64,000 nt of DNA from Myotis daubentonii (Eukaryota; Chordata; Mammalia; Chiroptera; Vespertilionidae), in contig NC_081841.1 in NCBI RefSeq assembly GCF_963259705.1, positions 114,116,979 to 114,180,978 on the forward strand. Direction: 5' to 3'. Under the pieces are notes generated by a model. It ran no database searches and was not told the DNA's origin. It was given only the letters and a program-made list of their open reading frames with translations. Made by a program: the position numbers and the translations under genes. Below, one piece after another: positions 10,573 to 22,902 of the stretch; positions within the stretch are counted from its first letter, which is position 1; every line of letters starts with the position of its first letter.

Positions 10573-10883
10573 CAGTGGTTCTCAACCTTCCTAATGCCTC
10601 GACCCTTTAATACAGTTCCTCATATTGTGGTGACCCCCAACCATACAATTATTTTTGTTGCTACTTCATAACTGTAATTTTGCTACTGTTATGAATCATA
10701 ATGTAAATATCTGATATGCAGGATGTATTTTCATTGTTACAAATTGAACATAATTAAAGCATAGTGATTAATCACAAAAACAATATGTAATTATATATGT
10801 GTTTTCCGATGGTCTTAGGCGACCCCTGTGAAAGGGTTGTTCGACCCCCAAAGGGGTCGCGACCCACAGGTTGAGAACCGCTG
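10573..10883 (+). mobile_element. SPIN-type hAT element (non-autonomous)
   Basis: Terminal repeats CAGTGGTTCTCAACCTTCC and CAGGTTGAGAACCGCTG with inner GGGTCGCGACCC match SPIN ('Space Invader') hAT elements, known from bats, bushbaby, tenrec, opossum, lizard and frog through horizontal transfer. It is 311 bp with perfect 8-bp duplications GCCTAGAG (10565-10572, 10884-10891). Confidence 0.85.
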
Positions 10884-11898
10884 GCCTAGAGAAAGGTGAG
10901 ATCTGGGATGGAGGCTTGAGGGAGAAATGTACGTAGTGGGGACTAGAGTCTCAGAAGAAGACTGTGCCCCACAAAATCTGCAGCTGTTGGGGTTAGTGTA
11001 GCCCTTGAATGTGGAAGGGGGACCACAGGGCTTCTGGCAGAGGGGGACTCTAGATATTAGCCCACAGTTGGGCTGGGCCCAGAAAGGCAGCCTGAAGTTC
11101 TATAGTGGCTGCACAGTGGGGGGGGGGGGGGGGGGGGGAGGTAGTTTGCGTGCTTCCTTTGGCTTTTTTCCTTTTTAACTCCTTGCTTTGCTTGCTAAAT
11201 CCAATACATAGGATCTTCCAATTAAAAACACTCACTGAGACTGCAGGGGAAAGTTGTTTTTGTGGAAACTGGGGATCAGAGTGGGGAGAGACAAACAGGA
11301 AACCAGCCCTGGGGCAGTCTGTCCCTCCAACCCAGTATTAAGTGCAGCAGGGAAAGAAAAATCTAAACACTAAGTGGAGGGGCCTTTTAGCCCTGGATAT
11401 CAATACAGAAACACTGCCACCCAGGGATTGTATCAGAAACTGACTCTTGTGTAAATACAACTGAAGGCAGGCTGAGAAACAAAGGGAGCAGAGAGATCCC
11501 GCCTGCTTAAAAACAGGGTTGTGGCTTATGACACAGAGGAGCCATGGTTCTCAAAACTGCCTGGTACTGGCACAAGAACTGCTCTGTAGACCAATGGAAC
11601 AGAACAGAGAACCCAGAAATTGACCCAAGCCATTATGCTTAATTAATATTTGACAAAGGAGGCAAGACAAGACAGTCTCTTCAATAAATGGTCCTGGGAA
11701 ATTCGGTCAGATACATGCAAAAAAAAAAAAAAAGAAAGAAACTAGATCACCATCTTACACCATATACAAAAACAAACTCCAAATGGCTAAAGGACTTAAA
11801 TGTAAGATGGGAAACCATAAAAATCCTACAAGACTCCATAGGCAGCAAAATAGCAGACATATGTCGTAGCAATATCTTTACAAACATAGCTCCTAGGG

Positions 11899-12133
11899 CA
11901 GTGATGGTGAACCTATGACACGCGTCTCAGAGGTGACACGCGAACTCATTTTTTTGGTTGATTTTTCTTTGTTAAATGGCATTTAAATATATAAAATAAA
12001 TATCAAAAATATAAGTCTTTGTTTTACTATGATTGCAAATATCAAAAAACTTCTATATGTGACATGGCACCAGAGTTAAGTTAGGGTTTTTCAAAATGCT
12101 GACACGCTGAGCTCAAAAGGTTCACCATCACTG
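11899..12133 (+). mobile_element. Non-autonomous hAT element in L1 ORF2
   Basis: 235 bp with terminal repeats CAGTGATGGTGAACCTATGA and GGTTCACCATCACTG. Perfect 8-bp duplication TCCTAGGG (11891-11898, 12134-12141). The L1 reading continues on both sides. Confidence 0.9.
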
Positions 12134-13199
12134 TCCTAGGGCAATGGAAACTAAAGAGAAAATAAACAAATGGGACTACATCAAAATAAAAAATTTCTTC
12201 CCAGCAAAATAAACCATCAACAAAACAACAAGAAAACCCATTGCATGAGAGAACATATTTACCAATGATATTTCTGATAAGGGTTTAATCTCCACAATTT
12301 TCAGAGCACTCATACAACTTAACCAAAGGAAGATAAATGATCCAATCAAAAAAATGGGCAAAGGATCTAAATAGACACTTTGAAAGAGGACATACAGAAG
12401 GTCCACAGACATATGAAAACATGCTCAAAGTTAGTAATCATCTGAGAGATGCAAATCAAAATGACAATGAGGTACCACCTGTCAGAATGGCTATCATCAA
12501 CAAATCAACAAACGACAAGCTCTGGAGAGGATGTGGAGAAAAAGGAACCCTTGTGCACTGCTGGTGGGAATGCAGACTGGTGCAGCCACTGTGGAAGACA
12601 GTATGGAGTTTCCTCAAAAAGTCAAAAATGGAACTCCCATTTGACCCAGTGATCCCACTTCTAGGAGTATATACCAAGAAACCAGAAACACCAATAAGAA
12701 AGGATATATGCACCCCTATGTTCATAGCAGCACAATTTACAATAGGTAAGATTTCGAAATAGCCCAAGTGCCCATCAGCAGATGAGTGGATTAAAAAACT
12801 GGTACATCTACACAATGAAATACTATGCTGCTATAAAAAAGAAGAAACTTTATCATTTGCAACAGCATGGATGGAACTGGAGAGCATTATGCTAAGCAAA
12901 AGAAGCCAGTAGGAGAAAGATAAATGTCACATGATCTCACTCATATGTGGGATATAATGATCAACATAATTTGAAGAACAAGAATGGATTTAGAGACAAA
13001 TGGTAGGGAATTGTTAGAGAGCATCCAAAGTACTTGTATGCATGCATATTAGCATAAGCAATGGACACAGGCACTGGTGTGGTGGGGGCTTGCCCGGGTG
13101 AGAATATCTGGGGGGATGTGTCAATTGGGGGGAAAGGAGACATATGTAAAACTTTAGACAATAAAAATAAATAAATAAATAAACAAATAAATAAATAAA

Positions 13200-14109
13200 G
13201 TCATTTTAATTATAGTTGATATTCAACGTTATATTAGTTTCAGGTGTACAGCAGAATGGTTAGATCTATATATATAAATGCCTAAGTGACAGAACAACCA
13301 TTTGACTGGTTGCTATGATGCGCACTGACCACCAGGGAACAGATGCTCAATGTAGGAGCTTCCCCCTGGTGGTCAGTGTGCTCCCACAGCCAACCTCCTG
13401 TGGCCCTTTCCCCTGGCCAGCCAACCTCCTGTGGCCTTCCCCACCCCGGGCAGGCTAACCCCCCACGGCCCCTCTTCCCGGCTAAGCTCCCATGGCCCCG
13501 ATTGGCCCTGATTGCTAGCCAAACCAAGGGACCCACCTGTGGATGAATTTGTGCACTGGGCCTTTAGTATTTATATAACTTACAAAGTGATTTCCCCCAT
13601 AAGTGTAGTACCCACCTGACAATAATACTGTAATATTATTGACTATGTTCCCTATGCTGTATATATATCCCTCTGACTATTTTGTAACTGCCAATTGGCA
13701 CATCTTGATCCCCTCACTTTTTCACCCAGCCCCTCAACTGCCCTTCCATCTGGCAACTATCAGTTTGTATTCTGTGTATATGAGTTTTTCTGTTTCTCCA
13801 CATCCTCGCCAACACTTGTTAGTTGATTTATTGATGATAGTAGCCATTCTGACAAGTGTGAGGCAGTGTCTCGTTGTGGTTTTAATTTTAATTTCTCTGA
13901 TAATTAGTGACTTTGAGCATATTTTCATATATCTAATGGCCATTTGTAGGTCCTCTTTGCAGAAGTATCTATTCAGATCCTCTGGCCATTTAAAATATTT
14001 TTATTTAAGTACAGTTGGTATACAATATTATATTCATTATGTTAGTTTCAGGTGTACAATATAGTGATTCAACTTTTCTATACCTTAAAATATGATCACC
14101 CCACTAATT
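13200..14109 (-). mobile_element. Older LINE-1 3' region, antisense
   Basis: The plus strand reads TTTCAGGTGTACAGCA, CTTACAAAGTGATTTCCCCC and GACTATGTTCCCTATGCTGT, typical of L1M-type 3' ends in reverse, then reversed ORF2 3' sequence near 13795-13990. A Helitron interrupts it at 13265-13567. Confidence 0.65.
13265..13567 (+). mobile_element. Short Helitron
   Basis: Starts TCTATATATATAAATGCC after A and ends GGGCCTTTAG (CTAG changed to TTAG) before T. It keeps the ACCACCAGGG / CCCCCTGGTGGTCA inverted pair, the left arm being damaged. Confidence 0.8.
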
Positions 14110-16130
14110 CTGGCCTGTAAAGTTTCTTTTGAAAATTCAGCTGATGGCCTTATGGGAGCTACTTTTCTCTTGCTGCTTTTAAGATTCTTTTAGTCTTTAA
14201 TCTTTGCATTTTAATTATGATGTGCCCTATGTGGGTTATTTTGCTTGGGACTCTCTGCTCTTTCTGAACTTGTATGCCTATTTAATTTGCTAGGTTAAAG
14301 CTTTCCATTATTATTTCTTCAGATTTATTTCAATCCCTTGCTCTTCTGGTACTTCTCTGATGCAAATGTTAGTACACTTTATGTTGTCCCAGAGGCTCCT
14401 AAAACTATCCTCGTTTTTTTCTTTTTCTGTTCCAATTGAGTGTTTTCCACTATTTTTTTTCTCATATTGCTAATTTGATCTTCTGATTCTTCTAATCTGC
14501 TGTTGATTCTATCTACTGTATTTTTCATTTCAGTTATATTCTTTATTTCTGACTGGTTCTTTTTTATGATTTCCATCTTATATAAGTTTTCACTGAGTTC
14601 ATTATTCTTTCCTAAGTTCATTGCGCATCCTTATAATTAGTGTTTTGAATTTTGTATTTAGTAGTTTGCTAGTCTCCATTCTTTTTTCCTGAAATTTTGC
14701 CCTATTCTTTAATTTGGGAAATGTTTCTTTGTCTCTTTTCAGCTGCTTTCCCTGTGTTTGTTTCTATGTATTAGGTAAATCTGCTATGTCTCCCATTCTT
14801 GGCAGAGTGTCCTTATGCAGTAGGTGTCCTGTGGCACAATCAGCCTGGTCACCTGAGCTGGGTGCTTCAGGGTCTCTCTTTTGTGAGTTGTGTATGCTCT
14901 CCTATTGTAATTGAGTTTTGATTGCTATTGGCACATTAGTGGGTCAGATAGACCCTCAGGCTGACTGGCTGTAGGACTAGCCATGAATACAGTGGATGAA
15001 TTGTTGTGCAGGGGTTTACCCCACAGAATGAGATTCGCATTAGCAGGGCTCTGGTGACTGTCTAGTACACCCTTTCTGTATGTCATTTGTGGAGTTAATT
15101 GGGTTGTGCTCTGGTACGACATGAAGTTAGCTACTGTGTTGGTTCTGGGAACTCTTGGGAGGGGCTCTGGTACAGGCCAAGATCAGCCATTTTCTGTGGC
15201 CAGTGCAGGCCACCTGGTAGGAGTTACAAAATGATCTGTAATTTGTTGCTGCCAGTCCTATGTGTGGGGGCACCTGGGAGAGGCTATGTTGTGAACTGAG
15301 GCTGGCTGCCACTAGTACTGTGCTTGGGGCTATTTAATAAGTGGTATAGGACATGCCCAGGCTAGCCTCTGCTTTTGGGAGTTTGTGGATCTTTGAGAGA
15401 TTTTAGGAACATTTGAAGCATGGGCCAATAGCCGCTGAAAAAGGTTCAATTCAGGTGTGTCAGTTGGGTAGGGTCTCAAGGAATCACCAGGGTGGGGCAA
15501 GAAGTGTTAGCAGGTTACTAGAGACTCAGATTTGGTGCCACCCTGAACCTGATGGCTGTGTGGATAAAGGGCGTAACAAAGGTACAATGATGCCTGCCAG
15601 CATTTCAGTCTTGAACAGATTTGCTTCTCTAGCCCTTGCCGTGAAGCTACACAATTACCATATGTCCCTGAGTCCCTGGTGATTTTTGATCTACTGTTTC
15701 TTCACTGGAGTGTAGCATGAGTGTCAGCAAGTGAGTCTGTGCTCAGGACCTTTAAGAGGATACCTTAAGAGGGTCTACAGCAATCCTCTGTCTCACCTGG
15801 AAGGAAACCCTGCTGATTTTCATAGCCATATGTCATGGGGACTTTGACTGTCAAAACTGGGGGTCTGGGCTGGTAACCCCAGTGTGGGGATAGCATCCCT
15901 TGCTCCTCTGGGGGAACCTGTACAACCAAGGTATCCTTCCCTATTCTTAACAGCCACACATGGATGTGGGATCAGTCCATTTTTCTTTTCCATCCTTCCT
16001 ATGAGTCTCAATGTGGCTTCTTCTTTATATTCTTAGTTATAATAGTTTTTTAAGCTAGTCTTCAGGTGGTTCTCAAGGGTGGTTGTTCTATAATTTAGTT
16101 TTAATTTTGATGTGGTTATGGGAGGAGGTA
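14110..16130 (-). mobile_element. LINE-1 ORF1 and 5' region, antisense, degenerate
   Basis: 14379-14621 read on the minus strand gives a charged coiled-coil (NKKNQSEIKNITEMKNTVDR-like, RLEESEDQI) typical of L1 ORF1p. The remaining sequence to about 16130 is GC-moderate and matches an L1 5' leader in style only. It ends shortly before a FREM2 exon. Confidence 0.5.
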
Positions 16131-16175
16131 AGTACAGCATTCATTTACTTTATCTTGACTGAAGTTCACACTTAC

Positions 16176-16363
16176 CACAATTTTAAATCTATATAAGAGT
16201 GAAGTAGAATCAGCTAAGCAGCCATATTCTGCATTCTTTGGACTGTACTTGGGAACATAGCCATCAGCTCCAGTGCACAGAAACACCTTCTCAATACTGC
16301 AGTAAAAGGAATCACCTAGATTCTGGACAGGATCTACCATAACACGACCATAAATAATATCAC
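16176..16363 (-). CDS. FREM2: FREM2 exon (ectodomain)
   Basis: This 188-bp exon runs from phase 1 to phase 0, with acceptor GTTTCAG|GTGATA and donor ATTGTG|GTAAGT. The product includes [40 protein letters not shown] and [15 protein letters not shown]. It is a cysteine-bearing extracellular segment upstream of the membrane-proximal region. Confidence 0.95.
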
Positions 16364-18029
16364 CTGAAACAGAGATGCAGAAATGTTATTTCTGTTATGT
16401 AACACTGCAAACAATTTGTGACAATAATGACACCAGAGAGAATTTCCTTTTCTTCTTAGTATGGAATCAAATGCAGAAGACCTTTCAATAGCTTAGCTTC
16501 AGGATCTATTTTACTCCTATGCCTTATATATGACCACTTTGCAGAATGACCACAAGTGACTGAATATGTATTGGCCTTCACATATTTAGCCAGTAGTGGA
16601 ATAATCTCAAGTCTTGGCCTATAACTTAACCTCCATATTATTCCATGTGGTTAAAGTCTAGTTTACATAAATAAGTTAGTTGGTACAATACAGACTAGTA
16701 CTTTATAGAATAGCACTAAAAACATCAATAAAAAGCTGAATTAACTTTATCTGATTGTGAAAGAGGGTTTAAGGAAATTCCCTGGTATTCAAGTATCTAT
16801 TTCACAGTCATTACTGAACTCTTATCATATGTTCTAGATATTTGGCAAGAAAATCACAATGCTGGCCCATGAGGCATTTACAACTTCATGTAGTTGCAAT
16901 ATTTGAGTTTGTAAAACTTGAAAATACATTCAAGAAAAAAAAATCCACTTAGGTAAGGAAAAAACAGATTAATTCTCCAAAAATAAAATCATTCAGTAAC
17001 ATAAACCCAATTCTAGTGACACCCCCCTCTCCCAGCCCTACCACAGTGATAAAGACCCAATTATATTCTCAAAACCATAGAAGAGGTTAAAATTTTTCTC
17101 CTCAACACAATTCTAATAAAGCAAAACACAACAGATATAATGTATAACATACAGAGCAGGCCCCTCATTTGTAAAGTGATACCTTCTGCAAAAGCAACAT
17201 CACTCTCATGCCCAAATCCCATGGATCCATCAGACAACCAGAGACTCTTCTTGGAGAGTAGGTACATTTGGGTGTTCAAGCTAAACTCAGCCGCCACTGG
17301 ATCACTGACCTAAAACCAAGTGTAAAATCCCTATTATATGTTGTTGATTATTCTGGTACACAAACATATTATTCACAGATACACACATTTACTGTACACT
17401 GATATGTAAAATACTAAACATAGCATTGTAATTTTCAGGTCCAACCAAATAAATTTAGGGAATTGTAATATTGGTTTTGTCCTTTTTGAGAAGGCTAAAC
17501 TAACGAGGATAATTCATTTTTTGAATGAGACTAAATAACTTTGCTTGAGCCCATTTCCATAGGTTTATTGGGGTATATAAGGGACTTGTAAACATCATGG
17601 TCATTGGCAGGCAAACATTTAGATTTGATTCTTGGACAAAAAGTGCCTTCACATTTCTTCTAATATATGGCAATTAGGTACTTTGAGGTGGCATGAACTA
17701 CAGAATATTTATTCTTAAAGGTCAAGAACAAGATAAAGAAATGCAGAAGAACAAGGGAAAATTCTCAAATCTCTAAGGCAGCAAACTCCAAGAAGAGATA
17801 ATTAAAAATTAACCCTTGCATACTCTTAGATTATGGATTTTATATATTGAACTAACAACTGATAAATGGCAATTCTCTTCCTACTTCCTATATGTCTGAC
17901 TTCCTTTTTCCCCCCTAGGATATAGGAATTAAAATCACTGTGTGAATTTTTTTAACTGATAAAAGTAAACCAAACAAATAACATAGTGGGATTCTACAAG
18001 TCACAGGAAAATAATCCTATGAGACATAC
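16364..18029. other. FREM2 introns around exon 17183-17309, unassigned
   Basis: Both introns are AT-rich and show no recognisable gene or mobile element. Confidence 0.5.
17183..17309 (-). CDS. FREM2: FREM2 exon (ectodomain)
   Basis: This 127-bp exon runs from phase 0 to phase 1, with acceptor TTTTAG|GTCAGTG and donor GCAGAAG|GTATCA. It encodes [40 protein letters not shown] and AE. It is open throughout. Confidence 0.95.
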
Positions 18030-18164
18030 CTGCTGGAATCGGATGTCAAGGTCAAAGGTGACAGGTTCTCTGGGGTTGCAGGTGACAGGCAGGTGATACT
18101 TCTGATGCAATAGGGTGGTGCATGGCAGCAGTTTTATAGTATAGGTTCCTGAGTAGTCACGTAC
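18030..18164 (-). CDS. FREM2: FREM2 exon (ectodomain)
   Basis: This 135-bp exon is phase 0 to 0, with acceptor CTCAAAG|GTACGTG and donor CAGCAG|GTATGT. It encodes [20 protein letters not shown] and [20 protein letters not shown]. The two cysteines probably pair outside the cell (inference). Confidence 0.94.
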
Positions 18165-18253
18165 CTTTGAGGAAAAGAGAAGGTACTTAAAAATCTGAGG
18201 TGCAATCAGAGGTAACAGAAAAGGAAAATGAAGTAAGAGCCTTAGTCGCTTAC

Positions 18254-18381
18254 TGCAAAATCAGAGACAAAGCTCCATTGCTGGACTGGCTGGTTATAGG
18301 TTGGTTCACTCCTTATTAGGTGCAGGGAAAAAGTCAGTTCTGGATGATCAGCTGACATGATCATTGATCTTGTGAAGGATC
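18254..18381 (-). CDS. FREM2: FREM2 exon (ectodomain)
   Basis: This 128-bp exon runs from phase 1 to phase 0, with acceptor TTCTAG|GATCC and donor TTTGCA|GTAAGC. The product contains [20 protein letters not shown] and [17 protein letters not shown]. The intron to the next exon (18165-18253) is only 89 bp, the shortest in the window. Confidence 0.94.
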
Positions 18382-19736
18382 CTAGAAAAGTGCCAATTAC
18401 AATAATTCCATGGTGGTTTAAAGGGTACATAACAGTTTAGAGTTTTCAAGTATTTTAGAATACATTATTTGCTTTTATTCTTATAACGAGCCTACAAAAT
18501 AGCAGGGTTCATATTCTCATTTTGCAGATAGAGAAACTGTGTAACTCTCCCAAGATCACACAGCTAGGTTTTGTACCTTCTGATTCTTAATTCAGTGCCT
18601 TTTCCCATTGTATAATTCTGTCAAAAGATACTTGTGCAGAAATGGTCAAATAGTTCAAGGCTAGTTTTAAGGGAGGCAAAACAGTACAACAAAGCCTCAT
18701 GTGAGTGCATTTATTGTGCACCAAAACTATTAGCTGAACTTCCCAGTCTATTAGCATCCACATAGCTGGGCAAACCCAACTTACATATGGAATCAAATTG
18801 TAATTAGATTGGCTGCAATCATGTCTAAACAAATATTCAATTTATTAGAAAGGTAGACATGTGGATGGGAATTGTAAAGGCTAGGAAATCCTTATTTTCC
18901 AGAACTGTCAATTACAATAAGATAAATGATTTTTTTTTGTTCTGTACTTCTTGTAGTTCAATATCAAAAATAAATGAACACTTTTTCTATTCCTTAATTT
19001 TCAGCCCTATTTTCTCCTTTGTTTAGAGCTCCCATCTAGAAAAACAAGGACATAGAAGAAAGTGAGTGAATTATTTTCCACTACCAATCTGGCATCACTT
19101 GGCATACCATGAAAATATGCAAACCATTTTAGTAATATGGAGAGTCAAATGAAAATTTTTTTAATGAAATGCCCTTTATATTAAAAAAAAGCTTTGACAT
19201 GGGACTTTAGTGACTGCTACCTTATTGATATTCAAATCTCAGTCCATCAGTTAGTAAAATTACATAGCCAATAATTAAAGGTAACATGTCTGAAACTTAA
19301 GTACAACAGTGAAGTGATACTTCTGGCTCAATTATAAAGGTTTTTTACATACCTATAAAACAGTTATGAACAGAGAAGTCCTTTCTGAACAAATAAGTTA
19401 TAATTCATTTATTTTTGTACAGTGGAATTGAAGTAGAAAAAGAGATTGTTGTTGCTATGCTCTTTAAGGAAAATTTTATTTTAATAAACTCAATAGAGTC
19501 TTCTTTTGATTAACATTTTGTATTTTCCCTAAAAGTCTACATAGATAATGATGATTTTGTAGATAATGAGATGTAGCCAAAAAATTATCAAGCCTTCATG
19601 TAGATAATTGCATCCATGCAATTCATTTGAAATTAAGGACTTCAAAGCCCACAAGGAAGCATGGAAATATATGTGAATATGGAAAAGTCTACCCTTGTGG
19701 TATTGGGAGTGGCTATTAATGAGTAATGGGGCTTAC
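18382..19736. other. FREM2 intron with a MIR-like relic
   Basis: 18465-18600 contains TCATTTTGCAGATAGAGAAA and AAGATCACACAGCTAGG, a MIR signature. The rest is AT-rich and unassigned. Confidence 0.5.
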
Positions 19737-19841
19737 CAGGATGTGACAGCACGAACAAGCCATGGAATTTAGCTTCTGTCTTGAAGTTCACAACCAAGCA
19801 CCCCTCTTCACCAATGCGCATGCTAGCTGGATACAGAGAAC
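19737..19841 (-). CDS. FREM2: FREM2 exon (ectodomain)
   Basis: This 105-bp exon is phase 1 to 1, with acceptor ATTGTAG|GTTCTC and donor CATCCTG|GTAAGC. It encodes [20 protein letters not shown] and [11 protein letters not shown]. Its reading frame matches both neighbours. Confidence 0.92.
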
Positions 19842-19944
19842 CTACAATGGGGTAACATACAAGAGTAGCAATATTGATGATCAGGCATGCTAATGTACAC
19901 GATTTCTTCCAAAAATGAATTCAGATTCACTTCATCTTTTTTAA

Positions 19945-19973
19945 AGAATATGTTTTTATTGATTTCAGAGAGA

Positions 19974-20023
<50 letters not shown>

Positions 20024-20176
20024 CTGATGAGGGAGAGACATCAATCTGTTGCCTCCTGCATACCCCATATTGAGGATCAAGCCCACACTTGGGCATGTGA
20101 CCCAACCAGGAACTGAACCGAAGACCTCCTGGTGCATGGAATGACACTCAACCAACCGAATCACACTGGCCAGATA
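19945..20176 (-). mobile_element. VES-type SINE with (GA)n expansion
   Basis: Minus-strand SINE of an older VES-like subfamily. The CT-rich tail has expanded to a pure (GA)n tract at 19978-20019 as seen on the plus strand. Imperfect flanking repeats CTTCATCTTT and CCTCATCTTT. Confidence 0.7.
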
Positions 20177-20633
20177 GATTTTCCTCATCTTTAAGCATTC
20201 TAGCCAAAGGGTTAACACCCTCTGAGTGACAGGAGAGGCAGAAGAGAAAACATGGAATTAAAATATGTCAAATAATCTAGAATAATTTTTCCGGATGAAC
20301 ATATTACCTCACACATGGCTTTCAGGTAATTTTAATTTATTTAAGACAGAAGATTTTGAGATGTATTATCAACAGTATTTTCCCTTTGGCTCATAAAAAG
20401 TAATTCAGGCATGAGGCTCAGACACACATGGAACTAGAACAGTGGTATGTGCTTAAAGAGAAATAGCACTAATTCTACTAATAGATTAATTAGCTTTATG
20501 CTTATGGATTTTGAATTATGATTCTGACATGGAGATTGAGACAAAATTTTGTAGATGCTTATGGGCCCAATAATTATTGGCACTTACCACATTATTCCAA
20601 ACATTCTGCTAAAGTATCAAAGAATAATAGAAT
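20177..20633. other. FREM2 intron, unassigned
   Basis: AT-rich; no recognisable feature. Confidence 0.4.
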
Positions 20634-20825
20634 TTATAATAATAAAAGCATAATATGCAAATCAACCAAATGACCATCTGGATGTCCTTCCGGATGACCT
20701 TCCGGACGAAGCTGGGGCTGCAGCCTCGGGATCAAGGCAGCCGCCGGCAGCTAGAGAGGGGTTGAGGCAGCCGCCACAGCTGTGAAGGCCTACTCTTGCA
20801 CAAATTTCGTGCATCGGGCCTCTAG
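20634..20825 (+). mobile_element. Short Helitron
   Basis: AATAATAAAAGCATAATATG start and TTTCGTGCATCGGGCCTCTAG end (CTAG 20822-20825). The initial TC is degraded, so the left boundary is approximate. Confidence 0.75.
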
Positions 20826-20839
20826 TTTTAAAATAAAAA

Positions 20840-20960
20840 GAATATTGGAAGTCTAGTCTACCTTTCAGAAGAAACTGAGTGCCATACAGGTTAAGCAATA
20901 TGTTCAAGATCACACCATTAATTAGCTTTAGAGCCAAAATTAGAACCCAGGACTTTAAAA
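20840..20960 (-). repeat. MIR-like relic
   Basis: Phrases GTTAAGCAATATGTTCAAGA and AGAACCCAGGACTTTAAA fit a degraded MIR. The next 390 bp up to the exon are AT-rich and unassigned. Confidence 0.4.
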
Positions 20961-21356
20961 TGCAACTCCCATTTTCAGAAACAAAAATGTGTAACTTTCT
21001 TCTCTTGAGTTAATTCTTTACTTTCAATTGATACTACCTCTTTTTTGATACATTCATTTTTCTGAAATCTAGGGACATATACAGATTGTGTTGTGTAACA
21101 TATAAATAATTAATCACCTAAAATGGACTATGAGAGTTAAATGTCCATGAAATATAGATATTACATTTAACAGTCACATATTACACAAAACTTGAGGCAC
21201 TGATAAAATTTATTTAAAATAAAGTATTTTCATGATAAAAATAAAATTATCAGAAAATGTTGACTATAAAAATAAATTCACTAAAAGTTGGCTTTTATGA
21301 CTTTTAGCTACTATAAAAAGTCCTCTTAAGTAATTCAAATCGGTACATTTTCCCAC

Positions 21357-21549
21357 CTTTGAGTTCAGCTTCTGGTGGGCTGCCAATTCCATCATTCCAC
21401 AAGATGGCAGTGTCATACACGAAAGTTAGACGAAGTTCTGACTTCAAGTCAAAATGCTGCCAACCTCCTACTCCAACAGGGGAATGGTACACGTAGGAAA
21501 CATACAGAGGGACTCGAAGAGTCACATATGACTGCACTAGGTTTAAGAC
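21357..21549 (-). CDS. FREM2: FREM2 exon (ectodomain)
   Basis: This 193-bp exon runs from phase 0 to phase 1, with acceptor TTTTAG|GTCTTAAAC and donor CTCAAAG|GTGGGA. It encodes [20 protein letters not shown], then [20 protein letters not shown] and a C-terminal GSPPEAELK. It is the first exon after the giant intron. Confidence 0.95.
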
Positions 21550-21829
21550 CTAAAATGATGAAATTATATTTATCAACACAATTCAGCATTGTTAACTAAA
21601 TAAGCTTAATTTTGTACAAGCCATTTTTCTCCTTTCACTAACTGAAGATTTTGAATAATTATTGAGGAAAAGAAATAACACTTAATTTACAAGCATTTAC
21701 AACACTTAATTTTAAAGCAATTAAATAGTTGTCACTATACTACCTTCCTTTGCAACAAAGAATATGTAGCAGAAATCCTTAAGATAAATAGCATTATCTT
21801 TAGCATACTACACTTATATAGTCCTTTTA

Positions 21830-22335
21830 GTTTTACAGCAGCTTTAAGATACAGTTCATATACCGTATAATTCACCAACTTAACGTGAACAAATCAATGG
21901 TATTTAATATATTCATGGAGTTATGCAACTTTCCCCATTAATCAATTTTGGAATATTTTCATCACCTTCAATAGGAATTCCATGCCCATTTAGCAATCAA
22001 CCCCTTAATTTCTCCTTTCCTCCGCAGTCCCTGGTAACCCCTAGCTTACTTTTAGTCTGTATGTATTTGCCTATTCTGGACATTTTACATAAATGGAATC
22101 ATACAATATGTGGTCTTTTGTGATAGCTGCTTTTACTTAGCATACTGTTTTTAATGTGAATCCATGTTGTAGCATGTTTCAATACTTTTATTACTGAATA
22201 GCATACTACTGTATGAATATACCATATTTTATTAATCCATTCATCAGTTAATGGGCATTTGGACATTTTCTAGTTTTGGACTATTATGAATAATAGTGTT
22301 ATAAGATACTTTTTAATTATTATATAGATAAAGAG
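21830..22335 (-). repeat. Old LINE-1 (L1M-like) 3' region, antisense
   Basis: Reads CATAAATGGAATCATACAAT, TTATTAATCCATTCATCAG and GGGCATTTGGACATTTTCTA, which are typical of reversed L1M 3' UTR. 22336-22650 next to it is unassigned. Confidence 0.6.
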
Positions 22336-22902
22336 GAAATAAAGCAGGAAAGATCTGGAAGCAAGTATAATTAGTTGAAATGAAGTATCTTGCTTAAAAT
22401 TTATACTTTCCCCTTTAGGTATTTTTGCAGGTGGATTGGGGGTCAGGGAGAATAAACCAGTATTTGTTTACTGAGCACATTTTAGACATTGTGTTACGCT
22501 CACAATAAAAGTTATTCAATATTTTAACTCTTTCCTATAATTATATTTATATGTATTTGTGAATGGGTGGATAGATGATGAATAGAAAAAGAGAGAGAGG
22601 AAAATTAAGACAGAGAAATAAAGCCAATTTCCCACAAAATTCTTTAAGCCTATGAATGATGTTGCCAATATTAAAGCACAGCATTTGGCCCATGCATTTT
22701 CTACTCTATCATACTTCATTGCATTCCAAACAAAGCTGACAGCAGTCTTAAGATCACCTAACATATTCGCAGATGACACGTTATTGTACATTGAAAACCC
22801 TAAAGAATCCATGAAAAAACTATTAAATTTAATAAATGAATTCAGTAACATAGCAGGATACAAAATTAACACCTGGAAATCTATGGCTTTTTTATACACC
22901 AA

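Larger units (their letters stand above)
10011..13199 (+). mobile_element. LINE-1 with large internal deletion, hosting three hAT elements
   Basis: Left part (10011-11530) is L1 5'-UTR-like and similar in wording to 25550-26080 and 43060-43280. At about 11530 it passes straight into the ORF2 C-terminal region (ACGGTTCTCAAAACTGCCTG-like, compare 48150) and continues to a 3' end with an (AAAT)n tail at 13160-13199. ORF1 and the endonuclease/RT part of ORF2 are missing. A poly(G) tract of over 20 bases sits at 11117. hAT elements interrupt it at 10372-10883 and 11899-12133. Confidence 0.75.
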
